From positions 372,001 through 436,000 of the forward strand of contig JACKNK010000002.1 of the NCBI GenBank assembly GCA_024234955.1: a DNA stretch of 64,000 nucleotides, in the 5' to 3' direction. A program made the translations under genes and the position numbers. The notes below the pieces were generated by a model that was given only the letters and a program-made list of their open reading frames with translations, did not search any database and was not told the DNA's origin. Position 1 is the stretch's first letter, and every line of letters starts with the position of its first letter. Source of the stretch: Gammaproteobacteria bacterium. Its GTDB lineage: Bacteria; Pseudomonadota; Gammaproteobacteria; JACKNK01. This document shows positions 25,651 through 33,506 of the stretch, one piece after another.

Positions 25651-25961
25651 GACAAGGGTTCGAGTTCGACGAGCAGGGCCTGTTGCGGCCGGATCAATAA
25701 GTCGGTGGTGCCGATGCGCACCTGTAACGGGCCGCCAAAGCGGGAGCGACGGATCACGGCAACCGCGCGCCCGACGCGCAGTCCCATCGACTGGATGCGG
25801 GTGCGCAATTCTCCGTCGCCGCCGATTGCGCAGATGACGGCAGTTTGTCCCAGAGGAAGTTCATTTAAGGTTGTGCTCAAGGTGAAGACGCTTCCAGTCG
25901 AGGTGAACAAGGTTACAGGCTTGAATATTAGCGATAAATGATTATGAAAATCAGAGGGCAC
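25647..25961 (-). CDS. feoA: Ferrous iron transport accessory protein FeoA
   Basis: 104 residues from the only ATG; only residues from about 28 on resemble FeoA (LNELPLGQTAVICAIGG ... LRTRIQSMGLRVG ... LLIRPQQALLVEL), an SH3-like fold that binds FeoB. A TTG at 25880 would give 77 residues, the usual family length, and would free the 5' segment that contains a possible Fur site, so the real start may be there. Translationally coupled to feoB. Confidence 0.88.
   Translation of the reverse strand: MPSDFHNHLSLIFKPVTLFTSTGSVFTLSTTLNELPLGQTAVICAIGGDGELRTRIQSMGLRVGRAVAVIRRSRFGGPLQVRIGTTDLLIRPQQALLVELEPLS
25933..25952 (-). promoter_or_regulatory. Possible Fur box upstream of feoAB
   Basis: GATAAATGATTATGAAAATC resembles the Fur consensus GATAATGATAATCATTATC with several mismatches. 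It is the most AT-rich stretch before feoA. Fur control of feoAB is common. The match is moderate, and it overlaps the annotated 5' end of feoA. Confidence 0.4.
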
Positions 25962-26054
25962 GCCAGTGAATCACCAAATCAACCCTCAGGTGGCGGTGCT
26001 CGCCGTTTTACCCGAGACTGTTTTTGACTTTCGATCCGAACGGGAAGGCTTTCA

Positions 26055-26597
26055 ATGAAAGGCGTTGTGTTCACGGAATTCCTCGAAATGGTCGAGGAGG
26101 TGTTTTCGCCGGAAATCGCCGACCGAATCATCACCGAATCCAGCCTGGAATCCGGCGGGATATATACCGCTGTCGGTACCTATCCACACGACGAAATCGT
26201 CGCCATGGTCGGGCATCTTGCTGAGATCACCGGGGTCGATACCGAGGCCTTGATCAAGGCCTTCGGCAACCACCTCTTCGGACGATTCGTTGCGCTCTAT
26301 CCCGGGTTCTTTGAAGGCGTTTCCGGGACGTTCGAGTTCCTCAGCAGCATTGAGGAGCATGTTCACAAGGAAGTCAGAAAACTCTACCCGGACGCCGAAT
26401 TGCCGACGTTCCACTGCAGCTATCCGGACGCCAATACCATGATCATGCGGTACGAGTCGTCGCGCCCCTTCGCGTCGCTGGCGGAGGGCTTGATCGAAGG
26501 CGGCATTGCCCACTGGGGCGAGCCCATCAAGATCAATCGCGAGGCCGCTTCGAATGACATGGGCCATGCGGTGTTCACCCTGACCCGACAGGCATGA
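26055..26597 (+). CDS. H-NOX heme-based nitric-oxide sensor
   Basis: 180 residues, the length of a stand-alone bacterial H-NOX. It binds heme and senses NO. The hallmark Y-x-S-x-R motif that holds the heme propionates is present (YESSR, Y133/S135/R137). The proximal heme histidine is H102 or H104 in EEHVHKEVRKLYP. GGAAGG precedes the start. It overlaps the hybrid kinase by 4 bases (ATGA), so the NO-bound state should control that kinase, as in H-NOX/HahK-type systems that govern biofilm formation. Confidence 0.93.
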   Translation: MKGVVFTEFLEMVEEVFSPEIADRIITESSLESGGIYTAVGTYPHDEIVAMVGHLAEITGVDTEALIKAFGNHLFGRFVALYPGFFEGVSGTFEFLSSIEEHVHKEVRKLYPDAELPTFHCSYPDANTMIMRYESSRPFASLAEGLIEGGIAHWGEPIKINREAASNDMGHAVFTLTRQA

Positions 26598-28279
26598 GTG
26601 ACGAGATTGCCCTTTTAGAGCGTCGTCTGGCCCGCGAACGTGCAGCGCGCAAGCAGGCGGAGGCACTGCTCGAGGGCAAGAGTCGCGAGCTTTACGACGC
26701 CAACCGGGAGTTGCGAGTCCTGGCGGAAAATCTGGAGCATCTGGTGGCCGAGCGGACCACCGCGCTGGAGTCGGCGATGTCCAAGGCGGAGATTGCCAAC
26801 CAGGCCAAAGGGTCATTCCTGGCCAACATGAGCCATGAGATGCGCACCCCGATGAATGGCATCATCGGCATGACCGAATTGCTCCTGCACACCGCGCTGG
26901 ACGCCAGCCAGCGGCATCAGGCGCAGACGGTGCTGGATTCCGCACGCGGGCTGCTCAGTCTGATCAACGACATTCTCGATCTCTCCAAACTCGAGTCGGG
27001 AAAATTCAAGCTGAGTGAAGCGCGTATCGATCTCGACGATGTGGTCGATGGCGTGCTCGATACCGTCGCCATGTCGGTCGCGGAAAAACGTCTGGAATGC
27101 GGCGCGGTGATCGCCCCGGAGTTGCGGCGTCGCTTTCACGGGGACGCCCTCCGTTTGCGTCAGGTGCTGCTCAATCTGGTCAGCAATGCGATCAAGTTCA
27201 CCGAGCGCGGCAGCGTTCTGATCAATGTCGTCGCCGAGTCCTGGGAAGCGGACGCCGTGCGGGTAAGGTTTACGGTTACCGATACCGGAATGGGCATACC
27301 CAAATCGGCGCTGGGGCAACTGTTCGAAAGTTTCAGTCAGGTGGACAGTGCCAGCACTCGGGGCTTTCAGGGCACCGGACTGGGTTTGGCGATCAGCCGG
27401 AGTCTGGCGCAATTGATGGGGGGTAGCACCGGGGTGCACAGCGTCGAAGGTCGAGGCAGCAGCTTCTGGTTCACGGCCCGCCTGGGCGCAGCGACGGAAC
27501 GTTTCAAGCCACCGGCACAAAGGACTTACCGTGTCCTGGCGATCAGCGAAAATCCTGGGCTGAGGCGCATCTTGAAACAATATGGCGCGCACCACGACTT
27601 GGAGTGTGTGGTCTGTTCGGCGCTCGGTCACGTTCCCGAGCAGACTGGCGCCGATGCGCCGTTTGATGCGCTGCTGTTCGATCCTGAGCGTCAGGATCTC
27701 GCGGACATGTCGAACTTCATCCAGCGTTTCCATATTCCCAAAAGCATCATGCTAGCGTGGCGGGGGGCGACGCCAGTCGCGAGCACCGAGATCGATCACA
27801 TCCAGACGCTCTACCGGCCCATCACCCGGCGGGGCCTGATGGCGCAGGTCAGAGAACGCGCACAGGGCGAGGCCCCCGTTGCCAAAGTGTTGTCCACCGG
27901 CCAGCCCTGTATCGGGCACCTGTTGTTGGTCGAAGACAACAAGGTCAATCAGATGGTGGCCCGCGCAAAACTCGAAATGCTGGGTCATCAGGTGGTGCTG
28001 GCCGAGAATGGGGCGGAGGCGGTCGAAGCGGTTGTCTCAGGACGCTTCGATCTGGTCCTGATGGATGTCCAGATGCCGGTGATGGATGGCGTTGAAGCCA
28101 CCCGCCGAATTCGCGAACTGCCGGATCGTGAGAAGTCGGGGGTTATCATCATCGCCCTGACCGCGAACGCCATGAAAGGCGATGAAGAACGATTTCTGAA
28201 GGCCGGCATGAACGACTATCTCACCAAGCCCATCGACAGCAGTGCGCTCCAAAACGTGTTGAACCGATGGCTGGCGTGA
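26594..28279 (+). CDS. Soluble hybrid histidine kinase with receiver domain, H-NOX partner
   Basis: 561 residues without membrane segments. N-terminal coiled coil about 5-70; HisKA with H81 in FLANMSHEMRTPMNG; ATPase boxes NLVSNAIKF, DTGMGIP and GTGLGLAI; a degenerate middle domain (about 300-430) that may be a decayed receiver; then a C-terminal receiver LLLVEDNKVNQM with the phosphoacceptor D491 (VLMDVQMPVMDG) and the conserved Lys in LTKPID. No DNA-binding or cyclic-di-GMP output domain is attached, and no response regulator or HPt gene follows, so output must come from elsewhere in the genome. Confidence 0.92.
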   Translation: MSDEIALLERRLARERAARKQAEALLEGKSRELYDANRELRVLAENLEHLVAERTTALESAMSKAEIANQAKGSFLANMSHEMRTPMNGIIGMTELLLHTALDASQRHQAQTVLDSARGLLSLINDILDLSKLESGKFKLSEARIDLDDVVDGVLDTVAMSVAEKRLECGAVIAPELRRRFHGDALRLRQVLLNLVSNAIKFTERGSVLINVVAESWEADAVRVRFTVTDTGMGIPKSALGQLFESFSQVDSASTRGFQGTGLGLAISRSLAQLMGGSTGVHSVEGRGSSFWFTARLGAATERFKPPAQRTYRVLAISENPGLRRILKQYGAHHDLECVVCSALGHVPEQTGADAPFDALLFDPERQDLADMSNFIQRFHIPKSIMLAWRGATPVASTEIDHIQTLYRPITRRGLMAQVRERAQGEAPVAKVLSTGQPCIGHLLLVEDNKVNQMVARAKLEMLGHQVVLAENGAEAVEAVVSGRFDLVLMDVQMPVMDGVEATRRIRELPDREKSGVIIIALTANAMKGDEERFLKAGMNDYLTKPIDSSALQNVLNRWLA

Positions 28280-28662
28280 ACCTCGAAGAGACCCGGGTCC
28301 GGCTGGACAAATGGTTGTGGGCGGCGCGTTTTTTCAAGACCCGCGCGCTCGCTACCGAGGCCATCAGCGGTGGCAAGGTTCACCTCAACGGTGCCCGCAT
28401 CAAGCCCGCCAGACCGGTGAACCCCGGCGACCGGGTCCGAATCCGCAAAGGTGAGATCGAATGGGATGTCGATGTCGTCGGCTTGAGCGTGAAACGGGGT
28501 CCCGCCAAGGAGGCGGTGACCTTGTATCGGGAAACCGAGGAAAGCGTGGCCAATCGTGAGCGCAGCGCGGAGGAACGCCGCCTGTTGCGCACCAGTCCGC
28601 AGCCGGATCGTCGTCCTGACAAACGCGGTCGCCGGCAGATTCGCTCCTTCACCGGGCGCTGA
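28267..28662 (+). CDS. hslR: Heat-shock protein Hsp15 (S4-domain RNA-binding protein)
   Basis: 131 residues, normal length. The S4 domain is at the N-terminus (VRLDKWLWAARFFKTRALAT, EAISGGKVHLNG, PGDRVRIRKG), with a basic C-terminal tail (RRPDKRGRRQIRS). Hsp15 binds 50S subunits that carry stalled nascent chains and helps to recycle them. It overlaps the 3' end of the kinase gene by 13 bases, so it may be expressed with it, although the functions are not obviously linked. Confidence 0.92.
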   Translation: MAGVNLEETRVRLDKWLWAARFFKTRALATEAISGGKVHLNGARIKPARPVNPGDRVRIRKGEIEWDVDVVGLSVKRGPAKEAVTLYRETEESVANRERSAEERRLLRTSPQPDRRPDKRGRRQIRSFTGR

Positions 28663-28700
28663 AGCCGCACTGTGTGCCGCTTATAGACGCAAGGATTCAG

Positions 28701-29150
28701 ATGAAGATTTCCGTTCAGCATGATGACTTCGATCCCGGCGCCGAGATTTCGGCCCTGCATGCGCGCAGTGATGTGGGCGCGGTTGCCGCATTCGTGGGCA
28801 CGGTGCGCGCCAACAACGACGGCAGCGACGTCGGCACCCTGACGTTGGAGCACTATCCGGGGATGACCGAAAAGGCGATTGCCGGGATTGTGGAAGAGGC
28901 CCGGCAGCGTTGGTCCCTGATCGATGCCACCGTGATCCACCGAATCGGTGAGTTGCGCCCGACGGACCGAATTGTATTGGTGGCGGTCGCGTCCGGGCAT
29001 CGTGGTGAGGCGTTTTCGGCTTGCGAATTCATCATGGATTTCCTGAAGACGCAGGCGCCGTTCTGGAAGAAAGAAGTCACGCCCTCAGGTGGGCGCTGGG
29101 TTGATGCACGTGACAGTGACGATCAGGCGGCGAAACGGTGGAACGCATAG
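28701..29150 (+). CDS. moaE: Molybdopterin synthase catalytic subunit
   Basis: 149 residues from the ATG at 28701, which has AAGGATT upstream; the in-frame ATG 27 bases earlier lacks one. MoaE transfers sulfur from MoaD thiocarboxylate to precursor Z to make molybdopterin. Motifs: AAFVGTVR, LEHYPGMTEKAI, HRIGELRPTD, and the catalytic lysines in TQAPFWKKE. Its partner moaD is not in the window. Confidence 0.93.
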   Translation: MKISVQHDDFDPGAEISALHARSDVGAVAAFVGTVRANNDGSDVGTLTLEHYPGMTEKAIAGIVEEARQRWSLIDATVIHRIGELRPTDRIVLVAVASGHRGEAFSACEFIMDFLKTQAPFWKKEVTPSGGRWVDARDSDDQAAKRWNA

Positions 29151-29271
29151 ATCATTGTCTAACCTATTGATTTTATGGGTGTCTCGCATAAAAAATAATC
29201 ATACTTTTTTGGTTGGTTATTGATGGTCTTTTTGGGATGTCGTGCGCATAGTCGGTGCCAGTATCTGTTAT

Positions 29272-29982
29272 ATGGACGCCGCCATGATCATCATTGCGTG
29301 GAAGTTTGCTCAGCCGCTACGCGCCGCGTTGGCCACGGTGATCATGATTGCCGCGACTCCGGTTAGCGCCGCCATGGTTCATTTCGATCCCGCAGACATT
29401 ACGGTCAGCAACCAATCCGGGGTCACGCTCGATCTGAACGCAGATGGAACCAATGATCTGAGTTTCAGCCACACCACCTCCTTTCTCACTTTGGTTTTGG
29501 AGGACGCATCGGCGATCGCTACGGGTATCAACGGTAGCGGTATCGTGGGTTCAGGTGGCGAAATAGCGCTGCTTAATGCGGGCGCGTTGATTGGGCCGTT
29601 CAGTACGGTGTCGAGCGGCTCTGGCGGTGATTTTGCTCGGTACAACGACAATCTGTTGAATCTGTTCGGCTCTGCCACCAGCGACGGGCAGTGGTGGAAC
29701 AACGGCGACGGCGTCAGCAATGGCTATATCGGTTTCCTGCTCAACGCCGTTGATGGGGCGCATTTCGGTTGGGCCCGCCTCAGCGTCGCGGACTACACCA
29801 GTAACGATCCTGATTCGCTGTCGATCACGATTCACGAATACGCGTACGAGGATGTCGCGGGTGCGGCGGTTCTTGTCGGATCGATCGGCTCTGGGCCGGT
29901 GGATGATGAGGTGCCTGTGCCCGCTGCGTTGTGGCTGATCGGCTTTGGTTTGATGGGGGTACGCCGAGCCACCTGCAAATGA
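29272..29982 (+). CDS. PEP-CTERM-type exported protein (VPVPAALWL signal)
   Basis: 236 residues from ATG 29272; ATG 29284 and GTG 29242 are alternatives and no clear ribosome site decides. Signal peptide ends near TPVSA. The body is Gly/Ser/Asn/Asp-rich, beta-type. The C-terminus VPVPAALWLIGFGLMGVRRA is the gammaproteobacterial form of the PEP-CTERM anchor. The gene is isolated, with a bidirectional terminator after it. The AT-rich 120 bases upstream probably hold its promoter. The function is unknown. Confidence 0.8.
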   Translation: MDAAMIIIAWKFAQPLRAALATVIMIAATPVSAAMVHFDPADITVSNQSGVTLDLNADGTNDLSFSHTTSFLTLVLEDASAIATGINGSGIVGSGGEIALLNAGALIGPFSTVSSGSGGDFARYNDNLLNLFGSATSDGQWWNNGDGVSNGYIGFLLNAVDGAHFGWARLSVADYTSNDPDSLSITIHEYAYEDVAGAAVLVGSIGSGPVDDEVPVPAALWLIGFGLMGVRRATCK

Positions 29983-29999
29983 CGCCATTGGCATGGACA

Positions 30000-30037
30000 A
30001 CGAAAAACGCCGCTTCAGAGCGGCGTTTTTCGTTGTA
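30000..30037. terminator. Bidirectional terminator between the PEP-CTERM gene and pgi
   Basis: AAAAACGCCGCT-TCAG-AGCGGCGTTTTT: a perfect stem with A-run and T-run on either side, placed between convergent stops at 29982 and 30048. Confidence 0.9.
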
Positions 30038-30047
30038 AGGATTCGGA

Positions 30048-31697
30048 TCATGCGCCGCGCCGACGACTGCGGAAATGATTGATCAGATGATTGGTGGAGC
30101 TGTCGTGGCTGGTGACCGGATCGTCCCAACGCAATTCCGGCAGGATCGCCTTGGCGAGCTGCTTGCCCAGTTCCACGCCCCATTGGTCGTAGGAGTTCAC
30201 CCCCCAGATCACGCCCTGGACGAAGATCTTGTGCTCGTAAAGCGCAATCAACATGCCCAGCGTATGCGGATCGAGTTCATCGAACAGCAGGGTGTTGGTG
30301 GGGCGGTTGCCGGGGAACACCTTGTGCGGCAGCAGTGCGGCGAGGCGGTCGGCGGGCAGGCCTTCGTTTTCGAGTTCCAGACGTGCCTCGGCCTCGGTCT
30401 TTCCGCGCATCAGGGCCTCGGTCTGCGCGAAGCAGTTGGCGATGAGGATGTCGTGATGCGGACCGATCGGGTTCTGACTGCGCATCGGCGCCAGGAAATC
30501 GCAGGGAATCAGGCGGGTGCCCTGGTGGATCAACTGGTAGAAGGCGTGCTGGCCATTGGTGCCCGGTTCGCCCCAGATGATCGGCCCGGTACCGTAATCA
30601 ACCGGCTGGCCATCGCGCGTGACCCTTTTCCCGTTGGATTCCATGTCGCCTTGCTGGAAGTAGGCAGGAAACCGCGCCATGTATTGATCGTAGGGCAGGA
30701 TCGCGTGGGAACAGGCGTCGAAGAAGTTGGCGTACCAGACGCCCAGGGTTGCCAGTATTACCGGCAGGTTGTGTTCAAACGGGGCCTCGCGGAAGTGTTC
30801 GTCCATCGCGTGGGCGCCGGCGAGCAGCAGTTCGAACTGGTCCATGCCCAGATACAGCGCGATCGGCAGGCCGATCGAAGACCACAGCGAATAACGTCCA
30901 CCGACCCAATCCCAGAATTCGAACATGTTGGCGGTATCGATGCCGAACTCGGCGACTGCTTCATGGTTGGTCGAAACCGCGACGAAGTGCTTGGCGATGT
31001 CCGCGTCGGTGGCGTTCGATTCCAGGAACCAGCGTCGCGCCGTGGCCGCGTTGGTCATGGTTTCCTGGGTGGAGAAGGTCTTGGAGGCGATCACGAACAG
31101 CACGCTTTCGCGATCGACCCGGTCGAGGGTTTCGGCAATGTCGGTGCCGTCCACGTTGGACACGAAATGCACGCTGATCTGGTCCGAGCCGTAGGCCTGT
31201 AACGCTTCACAGACCATTGCCGGACCCAGGTCGGAGCCACCGATGCCGATATTGACCACATCGGTGATCGGCTTGCCGGTGTAACCCCGCCAGCGACCGT
31301 CGTGGACCCGTGCCACGAAGCCACGCATGCGTTCGAGCACGCTGTTCACGCCGGGCATCACATCCTTGCCATCCACCCGGATCGGGCGATTGCCCCGATT
31401 GCGCAGCGCGACATGCAGCACCGCCCGGTCTTCGGTGACATTGATCTTGTCGCCCGTGAACATGCGCCGGATCCAGTCGTCGAGGTGACGCTCCCGAACC
31501 AGATCCATGAGCAGGCCAAGGGTGGTATCGGTGATGCGGTTCTTGGAAAAATCCAGTAACAGCGGCCCGAAGCGTCGGTGCAGGCGGTCGAAGCGATCCG
31601 GTTCATCGCGGAACAGGTCGCGCATGCGCAGCTCGCCGACCTCGGTGTGATGCTTCTGCAGGGCTTTCCAGGCGTGGGTTTCGGTCAATGAAGTCAT
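30048..31697 (-). CDS. pgi: Glucose-6-phosphate isomerase
   Basis: 549 residues, normal length for the long bacterial enzyme. It interconverts glucose 6-phosphate and fructose 6-phosphate. Motifs: VVNIGIGGSDLGPAM-type phosphate loop (here TDVVNIGIGGSDLGP), GRYSLWSSIGLP, and the C-terminal signature QWGVELGKQLA. It is divergent from glgA, linking glycogen synthesis and sugar-phosphate interconversion. Confidence 0.96.
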   Translation of the reverse strand: MTSLTETHAWKALQKHHTEVGELRMRDLFRDEPDRFDRLHRRFGPLLLDFSKNRITDTTLGLLMDLVRERHLDDWIRRMFTGDKINVTEDRAVLHVALRNRGNRPIRVDGKDVMPGVNSVLERMRGFVARVHDGRWRGYTGKPITDVVNIGIGGSDLGPAMVCEALQAYGSDQISVHFVSNVDGTDIAETLDRVDRESVLFVIASKTFSTQETMTNAATARRWFLESNATDADIAKHFVAVSTNHEAVAEFGIDTANMFEFWDWVGGRYSLWSSIGLPIALYLGMDQFELLLAGAHAMDEHFREAPFEHNLPVILATLGVWYANFFDACSHAILPYDQYMARFPAYFQQGDMESNGKRVTRDGQPVDYGTGPIIWGEPGTNGQHAFYQLIHQGTRLIPCDFLAPMRSQNPIGPHHDILIANCFAQTEALMRGKTEAEARLELENEGLPADRLAALLPHKVFPGNRPTNTLLFDELDPHTLGMLIALYEHKIFVQGVIWGVNSYDQWGVELGKQLAKAILPELRWDDPVTSHDSSTNHLINHFRSRRRGA

Positions 31698-31812
31698 GGT
31701 GGTGTCGGACGCAAAAATGGAACAAATGGCCAGAGATTAAGAAAAAGGTAAAATTCGAATCCTTTTGGCGAATCGCCATCGAGTCAGTATACCGAGCTAC
31801 CCACCGATGCCC

Positions 31813-33267
31813 ATGAAAGTTCTTTTCGTTGCCAGTGAGGCGCACCCGCTCGCCAAGACCGGCGGTCTTGGGGACGTCGCCGGCAGCCTGCCGCTTGCCT
31901 TACGTGCGCAAGGTGTCGATGCTCGTCTGATCTTGCCGGCCTATCCGTCCGCCAAGGCGGGTTTGCTGGGTCTTGCCGAGATTGCACGCATCGGTGTGCA
32001 TGGATCGGTCGGCACAACCCGAATTCTCGAAGGCCGCCTGCCCGACAGCGACATGCCGGTCTATCTGGTCGATGCGCCGCATTATTTCAACCGCCCCGGT
32101 GGGCCTTACAGTCATCCTCAGGGTTATGACTGGCCGGACAATGCCCAGCGTTTCGGCCTGTTTGCCCGCGTCGCGGTGGAGGTCGCCCAGGACCGGATCG
32201 GCCAGGACTGGCGTGCCGACGTGGTTCATGCCAACGACTGGCAGACCGGCCTGGTGCCCGCGTTGCTGAGTCTGGAAGCATCGCGTCCGGCGACCGTATT
32301 TACGGTACACAACCTGGCTTACATGGGCCTGTTTGGATGGGAGGCGTTCCAGACTCTGGGTCTGCCCGACGATTTCTGGTCGGTGGATCATCTGGAGTTC
32401 TGGGCCACGATGTCCTTCCTCAAGGGCGGCCTGGTGTATTCCGACTGGTTGACCACGGTGAGCCCGACATACGCCTGGGAGATTCGCACCCCGGCCTTCG
32501 GCTACGGTCTGGAAGGCTTGCTGAATCATCGCGCCGATCGACTCGTCGGCATTCTCAACGGCGTGGATTACGCGGTGTGGGACCCGGCTGTGGATACGTT
32601 GCTGCCGGCCCGTTACAGCGCCGACGACCTTTCCGGAAAGGCAGAATGCAAACGCGCCCTGCAACGCCATTTCAATCTGGCTGAAAACCCGGACGTGCCG
32701 CTGCTCGGCAGCGTGGGGCGTATGGTTGAGCAGAAGGGCGGCGACCTGATTGCCGAGGTCCTGCCGCAGTTGCTCCATCATGATTTTCAGGCCGTGATCC
32801 TGGGGAGCGGGGAGCCCGGTCTGCAGGACACCCTGCGCCAACTCGCGGTGCAGTATCCGAGTCGCATCGCCGTGCAGATCGGTTACGACGAGCGTCTCGC
32901 TCATCTGATCGAAGCCGGATCGGACATGTTCCTGATGCCATCGCGTTTCGAACCCTGTGGTTTGAATCAGATATACAGCCTGCGATATGGCACCTTGCCG
33001 ATCGTGCATCGCACCGGAGGCCTCGCCGATACCGTGGTCGATGCCAGCCGCGCCCGGATCAACGACGGTACCGCCAACGGTTTCCAGTTCAGCCCGGCGA
33101 CATCCACCGCGCTGCATGCCAGTATCGAGCGTGCATTGGCGATGTATGCCCAACCGGAGGTGTGGCGTGAGACCCTGATGCGGCGCGCCATGAGTGCCGA
33201 CTTCAGCTGGGAACACAGCGCCGAGCAATACATTGACCTGTATCGACAGGCATTGGGGAACCTCTGA
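31813..33267 (+). CDS. glgA: Glycogen synthase (ADP-glucose)
   Basis: 484 residues from MKVLFVASEAHP (an ATG two codons upstream at 31807 is equally possible). A GT5 glycosyltransferase that adds glucose from ADP-glucose to glycogen. Motifs: KTGGLGDVAGSLP near the N-terminus (ADP-glucose site), HANDWQTGL, and EPCGLNQIYSLRYGT near the C-terminus. The last codons and the stop (GGGAACCTCTGA) are formed by the terminal repeat of a MITE-like element, so the element has fixed or altered the C-terminus. No glgB, glgC or glgP is in the window. Confidence 0.94.
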   Translation: MKVLFVASEAHPLAKTGGLGDVAGSLPLALRAQGVDARLILPAYPSAKAGLLGLAEIARIGVHGSVGTTRILEGRLPDSDMPVYLVDAPHYFNRPGGPYSHPQGYDWPDNAQRFGLFARVAVEVAQDRIGQDWRADVVHANDWQTGLVPALLSLEASRPATVFTVHNLAYMGLFGWEAFQTLGLPDDFWSVDHLEFWATMSFLKGGLVYSDWLTTVSPTYAWEIRTPAFGYGLEGLLNHRADRLVGILNGVDYAVWDPAVDTLLPARYSADDLSGKAECKRALQRHFNLAENPDVPLLGSVGRMVEQKGGDLIAEVLPQLLHHDFQAVILGSGEPGLQDTLRQLAVQYPSRIAVQIGYDERLAHLIEAGSDMFLMPSRFEPCGLNQIYSLRYGTLPIVHRTGGLADTVVDASRARINDGTANGFQFSPATSTALHASIERALAMYAQPEVWRETLMRRAMSADFSWEHSAEQYIDLYRQALGNL

Positions 33268-33417
33268 TCGAATCATTCCCGGACATCCGAAGCCTGAAAT
33301 TGCCGCTTTCTGCGTTGCGAAACTTGGCAATAGACCGGCTATTACCTGCGTTCCGCGCCTTGAACGCGACAATTTCAGCCATTCAGCGGAACCGTGCCTG
33401 ATTCAATCAGAGGTTCC
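33257..33417. repeat. MITE-like element, copy 1
   Basis: 161 bases with terminal inverted repeats GGAACCTCTGAT / ATCAGAGGTTCC (slightly imperfect) and an internal palindrome around CAATAG-ACCGG-CTATT. A second, diverged copy with the same ends and internal plan is at 55377-55536. There is no coding potential. It overlaps the glgA stop codon at its left end and lies 89 bases before ppc. Confidence 0.85.
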
Positions 33418-33506
33418 TTAGCGTAAATTCGCCGCCAGCGGGTCCGGATCACTCAATGATCAGGCCGCAGCACTGTCCCTGAACCCACGTACAGACGAGA
33501 CTTGCC

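Noticed and set aside
21936..26000. Possible phage-defence island around the NACHT gene
   Set aside because: The neighbours are coaD, feoAB and H-NOX genes, all ordinary functions; no nuclease, methylase, integrase or other defence gene is adjacent.
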